From: Streptomyces sp. GQFP
GTDB taxonomy: Bacteria; Actinomycetota; Actinomycetes; Streptomycetales; Streptomycetaceae
Assembly: GCF_021545335.1 (NCBI RefSeq)
Contig: NZ_CP089312.1
Location: 6,634,001-6,698,000 of the forward strand
Length of the DNA stretch: 64,000 nt
Direction: 5' to 3'
The notes beneath the pieces are model-generated. The model was given only the letters and a program-made list of their open reading frames with translations, was not told the DNA's origin and searched no databases. The position numbers were made by a program, and so were the translations under genes. This document shows, in pieces, positions 35,062-43,501 of the stretch (position 1 is the first letter of the stretch; each line of letters starts with the position of its first letter).

Positions 35062-35369
35062 TCGGTGATGTGTTGAAGGTTCGTCGGTCCGGGCGGGGGT
35101 GTCAAGGGCGATGACGGGAGGAGCTGTCTTCGGTTATCGGCCTGTTAACTAACTCGGCGGACCGGTGCGGAGGGGACGCGGACCGGTGAAGATCGGCCAT
35201 CACGGCAGTCGGCGCGGGAACCGGGCCGGGCCGGTACGGAGGGCGGTTCGGCGACTCCTGTCGCCGCTCTGCCGCCGGGGCGGTCGGACCTCCCCGGTGG
35301 TGACAGGCGCCCCCAGGCAGGACTGTTAGATTCCAGGCCAGGGCGATGACAGGGGAAGGGCGGAGCCAG

Positions 35370-36425
35370 ATGGCAAGCCACGGAGCGCGGGGCCGCAGCG
35401 GTGGCCGGCCGACCCTGGAAGAGGTCGCCGCGCGCGCCGGAGTGGGCCGTGGCACGGTCTCCCGGGTGATCAACGGCTCACCGAGGGTCAGTGACGCGAC
35501 CCGCGCGGCGGTCGAGGCGGCGGTCGCGGAACTCGGCTACGTCCCGAACACGGCGGCCCGCGCCCTCGCGGCGAACCGTACGGACGCGATCGCGCTGGTG
35601 GTGCCCGAGCCGGAAACGCGTTTCTTCGCGGAGCCGTACTTCTCGGACATGCTGCGTGGCGTCGGGGGCGCGATCTCGGACACGGAGATGCAACTCCTGC
35701 TGATCTTCGCGGGCAGCGACAGGGAGCGTCAGCGCCTGGCCCAGTACCTGGCCGCCCACCGCGTGGACGGCGTGCTCCTGGTCTCGGTCCACGCGGACGA
35801 CCCGCTCCCGGACCTGCTGGCCCAGCTGGAGATCCCGGCGGTGATCAGCGGCCCGAGGTCGGCAGCGGAAACCCTCACTTCAGTGGACTCGGACAACTAC
35901 GGAGGCGGCCGCCAGGCAGTCGAACACCTCCTCTCCCGAGGCCGCCGCAAGATAGCCCACATCACGGGCCGTCTGGACGTGTACGGCGCCCAGCGCCGCG
36001 TCGACGGCTACCGCGAGGCCCTGGAGGCCGCGGGCCACCAGGTCGACGAGGCCCTGATCGAACCGGGCGACTTCACGGAGGAGGGCGGCCGCCGCGCGAT
36101 GACCAGCCTCCTGGCCCGCTGCCCCGACCTGGACGCGGTCTTCGCGGGCTCGGACGTGACAGCGGCCGGCGCCCGCCAGGTCCTGCGCGAACAGGGCCGC
36201 CGTATACCCGACGACGTGGCCCTGGTCGGCTACGACGACTCGGCCATAGCCCGCCACATGGACCCGCCCCTGACGAGCGTCCGCCAGCCGATCGTGGAAA
36301 TGGGCCGGGCGATGATCGACCTCCTCCTGGAGGAGGTCGCGGACCGCCGCCCGACGGCATCCCGGGTACTGGAACGCCGCCGGGTCGTGCTTCCTACGGA
36401 GCTGATGACCCGTACGTCGTCCTGA
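35370..36425 (+). CDS. cebR: LacI-family cellulose-utilisation repressor CebR
   Basis: A 351-residue regulator with a LacI helix-turn-helix ('TLEEVAARAGVGRGTVSRVI', about residues 16-35), the hinge region 'NTAARALAANRT' and a sugar-binding domain ending 'TRTSS'. ATG 35370 follows GGAG at 35362-35365; ATG 35346 is an in-frame alternative. Divergent from cebE with the operator between. It senses cellobiose and controls cebEFG and bglC. Confidence 0.93.
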   Translation: MASHGARGRSGGRPTLEEVAARAGVGRGTVSRVINGSPRVSDATRAAVEAAVAELGYVPNTAARALAANRTDAIALVVPEPETRFFAEPYFSDMLRGVGGAISDTEMQLLLIFAGSDRERQRLAQYLAAHRVDGVLLVSVHADDPLPDLLAQLEIPAVISGPRSAAETLTSVDSDNYGGGRQAVEHLLSRGRRKIAHITGRLDVYGAQRRVDGYREALEAAGHQVDEALIEPGDFTEEGGRRAMTSLLARCPDLDAVFAGSDVTAAGARQVLREQGRRIPDDVALVGYDDSAIARHMDPPLTSVRQPIVEMGRAMIDLLLEEVADRRPTASRVLERRRVVLPTELMTRTSS

Positions 36426-36455
36426 GGGGCCGACGGGCAGGGAGCGTACGGGAGT

Positions 36456-36825
36456 TCACGGACGCTTGGCGGCGGGCAGTGACAGCCGCCATCTGATCTC
36501 GCCGTCCTGTTCTTCCTCTGTCGGGAACAGGCCCGCCGCCGACGCGTGATGGCCGGGGTGGATGTGCGCGACGACCGTACGGACGGTCGGCGATCGTCGC
36601 CCCAGCCAGGTCACCAGCTCCCGCGCCGCCTCCGAGGCGAGCCCGCGCCCCTGCCAGGGCGTGCCCACGACCCAGGCGATCTCCGCGACCCCCCGGTCCT
36701 CGGTGACCGTGACCTGGACGGTGCCCGTGAGGCAGCCGTCCGCGCGCAGCCGCCATCTCCTCGGCGTGCGCGACGGCGAGGGGGAGCAGGTCCAGGCGGG
36801 CGGTGCGGAGGGTCGGTGTTCCCAT
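36456..36825 (-). pseudogene. GNAT acetyltransferase remnant, frameshifted and internally deleted
   Basis: The N terminus 'MGTPTLRTARLDLLPL' is read in one frame from ATG 36825, but the acetyl-CoA-binding half ('GVAEIAWVVGTPWQGRGLAS', 'VVAHIHPGHHASAAG') is in another frame. A normal GNAT has about 40 more residues between these parts. The join falls near 'RLRADGCLTGTV', at about 36745. The C-terminal part is also a few residues short after 'GHHASAA'. So one deletion with frame change explains it. Confidence 0.75.
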
Positions 36826-36852
36826 GACGTTCCCAAGGGGCTGGACATGACC

Positions 36853-36884
36853 AAGGGCTGACCTGTTTTCACAGGTCAGCCCTT
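36853..36884. terminator. Hairpin after tRNA-His
   Basis: A 14-bp perfect stem AAGGGCTGACCTGT / ACAGGTCAGCCCTT with TTTC loop, 12 bp past the tRNA-His 3' end on its strand. It is also in front of the GNAT remnant. Confidence 0.82.
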
Positions 36885-36895
36885 GATCAATTCAG

Positions 36896-36969
36896 GGTGA
36901 GTGACGGGACTTGAACCCGCGGCATCCTGGACCACAACCAGGTGCTCTACCAGCTGAGCTACACCCACC
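36896..36969 (-). tRNA. tRNA-His (anticodon GTG)
   Basis: A cloverleaf on the minus strand with acceptor GTGGGTG pairing with CACTCAC and an extra 5' G paired with discriminator C73, the tRNA-His hallmark. The anticodon loop is TTGTGGT. CCA is not encoded. It lies beside orn, as in other streptomycetes. Confidence 0.96.
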
Positions 36970-37110
36970 ATGACCGGGTGAGGAGTTCCGAGTGGTCTTC
37001 CTGACCGGCCGAGAAAAAGTGTACAGGGTCAGAAGGGGTGCTCGCGCCCGGCTTTCCCGGGGCTGCGGCAAGGGCTGTCGTACGGGCTGTTGCGGAGGCT
37101 GTCGTACGGG

Positions 37111-37716
37111 TTACTGCGCCGCCGGCAGCGCGTGCTTGGCCGCGATCGTGCGGGCCGTGTCCGAGTCCGGGCCGGGCTGCGGTACGAAGATCGCCTCGCG
37201 GTAGTAGCGCAGCTCGACGATCGACTCGCGGATGTCGGCGAGGGCGCGGTGGTTGCCGTTCTTGGGCGGGCTGTTGAAGTACGCCCTCGGGTACCAGCGC
37301 CGGGCCAGCTCCTTCACCGAACTGACGTCCACGATCCGGTAGTGGAGGTAGGCCTCCAGGGTGCTCATGTCGCGGAGCAGGAAGCCGCGGTCCGTGCCGA
37401 CCGAGTTGCCGCACAGCGGGGCCTTGCCCGGCTCCTTGACGTGCTCGCGGATATACGCCAGGACCTGTGCCTCGGCGTCCGCCAGCGTCGTGCCGCCGGC
37501 CAGCTCGTCGAGGAGTCCGGACGCGGTGTGCATCTGGCGCACCACCTCCGGCATCGTCTCCAGCGCCGAGTCGGGCGGACGGATGACGATGTCCACCCCC
37601 TCGCCGAGTACGTTCAGCTCGGAGTCGGTGACCAGTGCGGCCACCTCGATGAGCGCGTCGTCGGACAACGAGAGACCGGTCATCTCGCAGTCGATCCACA
37701 CCATGCGATCGTTCAT
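37111..37716 (-). CDS. orn: Oligoribonuclease
   Basis: A 201-residue DEDDh 3'-5' exonuclease that clears RNA dinucleotides and, by family knowledge, pGpG from c-di-GMP. The N-terminal 'WIDCEMTGL' gives the first Asp/Glu, then Asp in 'SVGTDRGFLL' and the His/Asp in 'GNHRALADIRE'. ATG 37716. It is a growth- and development-related gene (ornA) in S. coelicolor, located next to adpA, as here. It links functionally to CdgA through c-di-GMP turnover. Confidence 0.93.
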   Translation of the reverse strand: MNDRMVWIDCEMTGLSLSDDALIEVAALVTDSELNVLGEGVDIVIRPPDSALETMPEVVRQMHTASGLLDELAGGTTLADAEAQVLAYIREHVKEPGKAPLCGNSVGTDRGFLLRDMSTLEAYLHYRIVDVSSVKELARRWYPRAYFNSPPKNGNHRALADIRESIVELRYYREAIFVPQPGPDSDTARTIAAKHALPAAQ

Positions 37717-37770
37717 GCGTCTCACCTTACGGGGAGGTGACGCGGGGTGAACCCCGCGGGGCAAGGGGTT

Positions 37771-37994
37771 CGCCCCCGCCGCCCCTACCCGTCCCATCCC
37801 TGGGGGCTGCGCCCCCAGACCCCCGCATCGGGCTGAACGGCCTCGTCCTCAAACGCCGGACGGGCTGAATACCCAAGCGCCGGCCGGCACCATCCAGCCC
37901 GTCCGGCGTTTGAGGACGAGCGCGTTCAGCGCGACAAAGGGGGGTCTGGGGGCGCAGCCCCCAGGGATGGGAACGGGTAAGGGCGGCGGGGGCG
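37771..37994. repeat. Palindromic intergenic repeat, family 1 (long copy)
   Basis: A nested inverted repeat filling most of the 333-bp orn-adpA gap (37717-38049). Inner arms at 37843-37867 and 37896-37920 carry CTCAAACGCCGGACGGGCTG and its complement; outer arms include CGCCCCCGCCGCCCCTACCC and its complement. It is the same family as 10920-11096. It sits past the end of adpA. Confidence 0.82.
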
Positions 37995-38049
37995 AGAAGG
38001 GCCGGGGTAGATAACCCCGGCCCACCCCACATTCACACGTCACGCACCC

Positions 38050-39327
38050 TTACGCACCACTCCGCTGCCCCGGCAGACTCGCCCGGCTTCCGACATACGG
38101 ATCCCGCGCATGCTCCGCCGACAGGCCGACCGCGCTGGCCGCAGCCGCCGTACGCCGTGCCTGGATCGGGACCGGGCTCTCCGAGTGCGGGACGCGGTCG
38201 TGGCCGTGACCCGGGCCGTGCCCGTGTCCCTGGCCGGCCGTGGTCGGCGTACCCATGCCGCCGCCGGGGCCACCCACCGCACCGTCCGGATCCTGCACCC
38301 GCTCACCCTGCGGCCTGCGCGCCCGGTACGCCGCGCGGTACGCGGCCGGGGACGAGCCCAGCTGGCGGCGGAAGTGCCCGCGCAGAGCCACCGGCGAACG
38401 GAAGCCGCAGCGGCCCGCGACCTCGTCCACCGAGTAGTCCGACGTCTCCAGCAGGCGCTGCGCCTGGAGCACGCGTTGCGTGATCAGCCACTGCAGCGGC
38501 GCGCTGCCCGTGAGCGAGCGGAACCGGCGGTCGAACGTACGACGGCTCATGTACGCCCGCGCCGCCAGCGTCTCCACGTCGAACTGTTCGTGGAGGTGCT
38601 CCAGCGCCCAGGCGACGACCTCGGCGAGCGGGTCGGCGCCGATCTCCTCTGGTAAAGACCGATCGAGGTAGCGCTCCTGGCCGCCCGATCGGCGCGGGGG
38701 GACCACCAGTCGGCGGGCCAGTGCGCCGGCCGCCTCGTTGCCGTGGTCCGTCCGCACGATGTGCAGGCACAGGTCGATGCCCGCCGCCGTGCCGGCGCTC
38801 GTCAGCACGTCGCCGTCGTCCACGAAGAGTTCCCGTGGATCGACGTGCACGGACGGGTAGCGCTTCGCCAGCGTCGGCGCGTACATCCAGTGTGTCGTCG
38901 CCGGGCGGCCGTCCAGCAGGCCCGCCGCCGCGAGGACGAACGCGCCTGTGCACAGGCCCACGATCCGCGCACCCTCTTCGTGCGCCCGGCGCAGTGCGTC
39001 GAGCGCCTCCTCCGGTGGCGGCGCGGTGATCGAACGCCAGGCGGGCACGACGACCGTGCCTGCTCGTGCGATCGCCTCCAGGCCGTTCGGCGCGGTCAGT
39101 TCAAGCCCGCCGGTCGTCCGCAGCGGGCCCTCTTCTCCGGCGCACACCAGCAGTCGGTAGCGCGGCACTCCGGCATCCTGGCGGTCGATCCCGAACACCG
39201 AAAGTGGTATGGAACTCTCGAAGATGGGGCCGCCGCTGAACAGCAGCACCGCGACGATCTCCTTGCGGCGTCGCCCGGAAAGTTTCCGGGCCGCGGCTTC
39301 CGGCGCGGCAGTGGAGTCGTGGCTCAT
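38050..39327 (-). CDS. adpA: AdpA central developmental regulator
   Basis: A 425-residue AraC/GATase1-type activator. The N-terminal DJ-1/PfpI-like domain has 'IVGLCTGAFVLAAAGLLDGR', followed by a C-terminal AraC helix-turn-helix pair ('LAARAYMSRRTFDRRFRSLT', 'VDEVAGRCGFRSPVALRGHF') and a Gly/His-rich tail. Leu225 is encoded by TTA (minus strand, 38653-38655), the conserved bldA-dependent codon at the domain linker, so full-length AdpA needs the rare leucyl tRNA. It controls aerial growth and secondary metabolism. ATG 39327. Confidence 0.95.
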   Translation of the reverse strand: MSHDSTAAPEAAARKLSGRRRKEIVAVLLFSGGPIFESSIPLSVFGIDRQDAGVPRYRLLVCAGEEGPLRTTGGLELTAPNGLEAIARAGTVVVPAWRSITAPPPEEALDALRRAHEEGARIVGLCTGAFVLAAAGLLDGRPATTHWMYAPTLAKRYPSVHVDPRELFVDDGDVLTSAGTAAGIDLCLHIVRTDHGNEAAGALARRLVVPPRRSGGQERYLDRSLPEEIGADPLAEVVAWALEHLHEQFDVETLAARAYMSRRTFDRRFRSLTGSAPLQWLITQRVLQAQRLLETSDYSVDEVAGRCGFRSPVALRGHFRRQLGSSPAAYRAAYRARRPQGERVQDPDGAVGGPGGGMGTPTTAGQGHGHGPGHGHDRVPHSESPVPIQARRTAAAASAVGLSAEHARDPYVGSRASLPGQRSGA

Positions 39328-39704
39328 ACTGCTAAGCCCCCCTCGGTGGTCGCGGCTCCTCGGTTGTGTCGCTCCTGCACGTTTCCCCTCGGTCCTGCAC
39401 GAGTCCCCCGCCGTAGACAGTCAAGATCGAATCTACTGTGTCGCATGATGCCGAGGTGACCAGTTCGGTACCCGGCAGATTGTCGACTTGGCAACTTGGC
39501 GTAAAGCATTCGATCACGAAGCGTTGCACTCGTGGGCCGTGCAGGGAAGTGCGCCTCGTCGTAGTGGCCAATCCGCGTAGGGTGCGCGGGCCCGTCTGGA
39601 CCCTTTCAGTGCAGGTGGAACAGGGGTTTGGGGGTTGTTCGGCCAAGGGATGTACGGTGGCCGGAAGTTGGCTGAAAAGCATCGGGCGCGTGCGCGAAAA
39701 CAGG
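39328..39704. promoter_or_regulatory. adpA upstream region
   Basis: A 377-bp gene-free stretch ahead of adpA and past the end of the small membrane protein gene. It is less GC-rich than its surroundings, as expected for a long regulatory leader. No confident operator was found by eye. The nearby 'TTGGCAACTTGGCG' has two TGGC cores but does not fit a full AdpA consensus. Confidence 0.4.
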
Positions 39705-40001
39705 TCAGTCGACCGGTGTAGTTCCGCCGGAGTGGCGGCCGCCGCGCGGGGTACCCGAATGGGTTCGGCTGTGCCGCCCCCGATGCGCGGCGCTCTCCTC
39801 CGCCGGCGTCCGGGCCGCACAGCGCTCGGACTGCCGCAGCAGCACCCGGCACACCCCTGTCACGGCCGCCAGCCCCAGCGCCGTACCGGCCGCGCCGCCC
39901 AGCGAGGTGCCGTAGAGGACGAGCACCACGGGGACCAGGACGCAGCTGAAGGCGGCCCAGCGGACGAGGTCGCTCGCGGATTCCTGCGTCGGTGAGGTCA
40001 T
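39705..40001 (-). CDS. Small membrane protein
   Basis: A 98-residue protein with two predicted hydrophobic segments (about residues 14-32 and 34-54) and a basic, His/Ser/Thr-rich C-terminal tail. ATG 40001 has a GGGAG ribosome site. It lies upstream of adpA on the same strand with a 377-bp gap, a position where S. coelicolor also has a small membrane protein, as recalled. Function unknown. Confidence 0.65.
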   Translation of the reverse strand: MTSPTQESASDLVRWAAFSCVLVPVVLVLYGTSLGGAAGTALGLAAVTGVCRVLLRQSERCAARTPAEESAAHRGRHSRTHSGTPRGGRHSGGTTPVD

Positions 40002-40372
40002 GACTGCTCCCTGTGACGGTGGGTCACCGGGTTCAACGCTTGTTCGAGCGGTCAGTCACTGGTCGGTCAGCAGTAGGTCACTGGTCGATCGTGTCCGGAA
40101 GACGTGTGCGGACGTGATCGACGTAGGCGAGATGTACGCGAACCCTGTGGAAACAGCCTGTACGGGGCAGCAACCATTGCGTTGCGGGCACCCCCTCGTG
40201 CATGCTCCCTGGAACCCCGACCGGGGCCTGTGCGGGCTATGGGCTAAGGAGGCGTGCCGCCGTACCCTTGGGGGTATGGGGTTGGGAAGATGATTCCCGG
40301 ACACAGCTCCGCCGCACTCTGTCGTCCCATATCACGTCGTCCCATCACGAGGATCAAAACGCCGAGATACCC
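40002..40372. promoter_or_regulatory. Divergent promoter region, small membrane protein / USP
   Basis: A 371-bp stretch without a supported gene. A short direct repeat GTCGTCCCAT (40321-40330, 40336-40345) lies just upstream of the stress-protein gene. No other motif is clear. Confidence 0.35.
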
Positions 40373-40900
40373 ATGGCCGGTCACGAATTCCTGGATCCCG
40401 CGGACCGCAAGCGCCCCGTCGCCGACCCCACGGCGGCCGAGCCCTTGGCGGCGGAAGAATCACGTCAGTCCTGCGACCCCGCGTTCAAGCACGGTGTCGT
40501 CGTCGGTTTCGACGGCTCGACGTCGAGTGAGCGCGCCCTCGCGTACTCCATCGGTATGGCCCACCGCTCCGGTTCGGGCCTGATCATCGTGCATGTCGCC
40601 AACCGGCTGCCCACCACGGTGTGGGCCGGCTGCGAGCCACCCGTCTTCGTCGACGTCCCGGACCACCGGACCGAGGTCCTCGGGCTCGAACTGGCCTGCG
40701 CGGACTATCTGGCCGAAGTGCCCTGGATCCTGGTCGAGCGCGGCGGCGACATCTGCCACGAACTCGAAGAGGTGGGGCGGGAGTACGAGGCCGACGCGAT
40801 CGTCGTCGGCTCGACCCACGGCATCGTCGGCCGCATCTTCGGGTCGGTGGCGGGGCGGTTGGCCAAGCGGGCCCAGCGCCCGGTCGTCGTCATCCCGTGA
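40373..40900 (+). CDS. Universal stress protein (UspA family)
   Basis: A 175-residue single-domain Usp protein with 'GVVVGFDGSTSSERAL' at the start of the domain and the ATP-binding pattern 'VVGSTHGIVGRIFGSVA' near the C terminus. An unstructured leader of about 40 residues precedes the domain. ATG 40373. It is monocistronic and ends well before an intrinsic-type terminator. Confidence 0.87.
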   Translation: MAGHEFLDPADRKRPVADPTAAEPLAAEESRQSCDPAFKHGVVVGFDGSTSSERALAYSIGMAHRSGSGLIIVHVANRLPTTVWAGCEPPVFVDVPDHRTEVLGLELACADYLAEVPWILVERGGDICHELEEVGREYEADAIVVGSTHGIVGRIFGSVAGRLAKRAQRPVVVIP

Positions 40901-41096
40901 CCCCCTGTCCGTAACTCCACGTTCTCCCAGGTGAGATGGGCAAATCTACTCGTGCGTAGATGTGTTCGTGCGCTTGTGAAGGGCATATACCGGTCACCGT
41001 GCGAGCTGGTCCTTCCAGGACGTGCTGCGGCCGGGGTGTGACGGCCACCGGTTTGCTGCGCAGGCTGGGGGTTTGGGCGGCCCCCGGCTATATGGC

Positions 41097-41131
41097 GAAC
41101 CCCCCGTGGTTGGTGGCAACACGGGGGGTTC
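41097..41131 (+). terminator. Intrinsic-type terminator
   Basis: A stem GAACCCCCCGT/ACGGGGGGTTC with a 13-base loop and a T-rich tract (GTTTCTTGTT) on the plus-strand side. It is the only hairpin here with a clear T-tract. It lies in the 359-bp gap (40901-41259) after the stress-protein gene and faces glmS. Confidence 0.8.
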
Positions 41132-41159
41132 GTTTCTTGTTCGTTGGCCTCTGCCGGCC

Positions 41160-41193
41160 GGTGGGGGTTGCTCGCGCAGTTCCCCGCGCCCCT
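41160..41193. repeat. Family-2 palindromic intergenic repeat
   Basis: One 34-bp copy in the inverse orientation, containing CTCGCGCAGTTCCCCGCGCC. It is 66 bp past the glmS stop. Confidence 0.8.
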
Positions 41194-41259
41194 AAAAGCA
41201 GGTTCCTCGCGCCCCTGGAAACGAGCTCCCCGCGCGGCCCGCAGCCAAAAACAGGCGTC

Positions 41260-43077
41260 TTACTCCACCGTTACCGACTTCGCGAGGTTCCTCGGCTTGT
41301 CGATGTCTCGGCCGAGGGCCAAGGCCGTGTGGTACGCCAGGAGTTGGAGGGGGATGCCCATCAGGATGGGGTCCAACTCGTCCTCGTTCTTCGGGACGAC
41401 GATCGTCTGGTCGGCCTTTTCCTGGTGCTGGTGGGCCACCGCGAGGATGGGACCGCTGCGGGCCTTGATCTCCTCCAGGGCGGCGCGGTTCTTCTCCAGG
41501 AGGTCGTCGTTCGGGACGATCGCGACCGTGGGGAGAGCGGGCTCGATGAGGGCCAGCGGGCCGTGCTTCAACTCCGAGGCGGGGTAGGCCTCGGCGTGGA
41601 TGTACGAGACCTCCTTGAGCTTCAGGGAGGCTTCGCGGGCCACCGGATAGCCCCGTACGCGGCCGATGAAGAGCATCGAGCGGGCCTCGGCGTACTGTTC
41701 GGCCAGCTTCTTGATCTCGTCCTCCTGGTCGAGGATCTCGGAGATCTGCGCGGGCAGTTTGCGCAGGCCCTCGATGATCCGCTTGCCGTCGCGGACCGAG
41801 AGGTCGCGGGTGCGGCCGAGGTGGAGGGCCAACAGGGCGAAGGCGACCGTCGTGTTCGTGAAGCACTTCGTCGAGACGACGCAGACCTCGGGGCCCGCGT
41901 GCACGTACATGCCGCCGTCCGCCTCGCGGGCGATCGCCGAACCGACCACGTTCACGATGCCCAGCACCCGCGCGCCCTTGCGCTTCAACTCCTGTACGGC
42001 GGCCAGCACGTCGTACGTCTCGCCGGACTGGGAGACGGCGACGTACAGGGTGTCGGGATCCACGACCGCGTTGCGGTACCGGAATTCGGAGGCCGGCTCG
42101 GCGTCGGCGGGGATGCGGGCCAGCTCCTCGATCATCTGGGCGCCGATCATGCCCGCGTGGTACGAGGTGCCGCAGCCGAGGATCTTCACGCGGCGGATCT
42201 GGCGCGCCTCGCGGGCGTCCAGGTTCAGGCCGCCGAGGTGGACGGTGGAGAAGCGGTCGTCGATCCGGCCGCGCAGGACGCGGTCCACGGCGTCGGCCTG
42301 CTCGTGGATCTCCTTGTGCATGTAGGTGTCGTGGCCGCCCATGTCGTACGAGGCGGCCTCCCACTCCACGGTCGTCGGCTCGGCCGTGGTGCTGGTGCCC
42401 TCGGTCGTGTACGTGCGGAAGTCGTCGGCCTTGAGGGTGGCCATCTCGCCGTCGTCCAACGTCACTATCTGCCGCGTGTGGGTGACCAGCGCGGCGATGT
42501 CCGAGGCGACGAACATCTCCTTCTCACCGATGCCCAGGACGACCGGCGAGCCGTTGCGGGCGACGACGATCCGGTCGCTGAAGTCGGCGTGCATGACGGC
42601 GATGCCGTACGTGCCCTCGACGATCCGGAGGGCCTGGCGGACCTTCTCCTCCAGGGTCTCCGCCTGGGAGCGGGCGATGAGGTGGGTGAGGACCTCGGTG
42701 TCCGTCTCCGAGAGGAACTCGACGCCGTCCGCTTCGAGCTTCTTGCGCAGGTCGGAGGCGTTGTCGATGATCCCGTTGTGGACGACGGCGACCTTGTTGT
42801 CGGCCGACATGTGCGGGTGCGCGTTGTGGTCGGAGGGGGCGCCGTGCGTGGCCCAGCGGGTGTGGGCGATGCCGGTGGTGCCGGCGAAGCGCTTGGGGAC
42901 CTTGGCCTCCAGGTCCCGGACCCGGCCCTTGGCCTTGACCATCTTCAGGCCCGCCGCCTTCGGCGAGGTCACGACGATGCCCGCCGAGTCGTAGCCGCGG
43001 TACTCCAGGCGCTGAAGGCCTTCGAGGAGCAGCGGCGCCACGTCACGCCTGCCGATGTATCCGACAATTCCGCACAT
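41260..43077 (-). CDS. glmS: Glutamine-fructose-6-phosphate aminotransferase
   Basis: A 605-residue enzyme making glucosamine-6-phosphate for cell-wall precursors. It has the N-terminal glutaminase domain with nucleophile Cys2 ('MCGIVGYIG'), 'HTRWATHGAPSDHNAHPH', two SIS domains ('GCGTSYHAG', 'ISQSGET'-type 'AVSQSGETYDVLAA') and a C-terminal 'KSVTVE'. ATG 43077 is preceded by 'TACCTATAT' close to the start with a weak ribosome site, so a short or absent leader is possible. No glmS ribozyme is seen. Confidence 0.96.
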   Translation of the reverse strand: MCGIVGYIGRRDVAPLLLEGLQRLEYRGYDSAGIVVTSPKAAGLKMVKAKGRVRDLEAKVPKRFAGTTGIAHTRWATHGAPSDHNAHPHMSADNKVAVVHNGIIDNASDLRKKLEADGVEFLSETDTEVLTHLIARSQAETLEEKVRQALRIVEGTYGIAVMHADFSDRIVVARNGSPVVLGIGEKEMFVASDIAALVTHTRQIVTLDDGEMATLKADDFRTYTTEGTSTTAEPTTVEWEAASYDMGGHDTYMHKEIHEQADAVDRVLRGRIDDRFSTVHLGGLNLDAREARQIRRVKILGCGTSYHAGMIGAQMIEELARIPADAEPASEFRYRNAVVDPDTLYVAVSQSGETYDVLAAVQELKRKGARVLGIVNVVGSAIAREADGGMYVHAGPEVCVVSTKCFTNTTVAFALLALHLGRTRDLSVRDGKRIIEGLRKLPAQISEILDQEDEIKKLAEQYAEARSMLFIGRVRGYPVAREASLKLKEVSYIHAEAYPASELKHGPLALIEPALPTVAIVPNDDLLEKNRAALEEIKARSGPILAVAHQHQEKADQTIVVPKNEDELDPILMGIPLQLLAYHTALALGRDIDKPRNLAKSVTVE

Positions 43078-43094
43078 ATATAGGTACCTGGTCC

Positions 43095-43352
43095 CTAGCC
43101 GTAGACGATGCGGCGCAGCTGGCGGAGCGTCAGCTCCGGTGGTGCCACCGCGCGGTATTTCAGGTCCGCCTCGATCCGGTCGAAGATCGTCGCGTTCACC
43201 AGGCCCTGGCCCTGGAGTTCGCGGTGGCGGCGACGGACATAATCCTCGGTCGTCTCGTCGAAGTAGGCGAGAACGTCCTGAATCACCCGTAGCGACTCAC
43301 CCCGTGAGAGGGGTGTGGTACGCATCAGATGATCAACGAGTTCGTCGTGCAC
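43095..43352 (-). CDS. Small conserved protein upstream of glmS
   Basis: An 85-residue mostly helical protein ('LVDHLMRTTPLSRGESLRVI', 'YVRRRHRELQGQGLVNATIF') with no recognised family. It lies 17 bp upstream of glmS on the same strand and is therefore probably cotranscribed. ATG 43352. A role tied to cell-wall precursor supply is only an inference from position. Confidence 0.65.
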   Translation of the reverse strand: MHDELVDHLMRTTPLSRGESLRVIQDVLAYFDETTEDYVRRRHRELQGQGLVNATIFDRIEADLKYRAVAPPELTLRQLRRIVYG

Positions 43353-43501
43353 CCGACGATCCTGAGGTAAAGCGCTGGCAATCGCAAGAATCCTGCCCGA
43401 TTTCGGGCAACGGTCTGTTGAAACTCTTATGGGACCCTGTTCGGGGCCTGTTCATCCTGTGTCCTGCGTATCGATGGCTGCCCAGAGCACCTTTTTCAGC
43501 C

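Noticed and set aside
40000..40293. 97-residue plus-strand frame in the adpA-side to USP gap
   Set aside because: It has no ribosome site, no recognisable fold and its start overlaps the divergent small membrane gene.
41666..42994. 219- and 222-residue frames opposite glmS
   Set aside because: Antisense shadows of a highly conserved enzyme.
43077..43100. glmS ribozyme
   Set aside because: The leader before glmS is too short and is followed at once by another gene on the same strand; no ribozyme core is visible.
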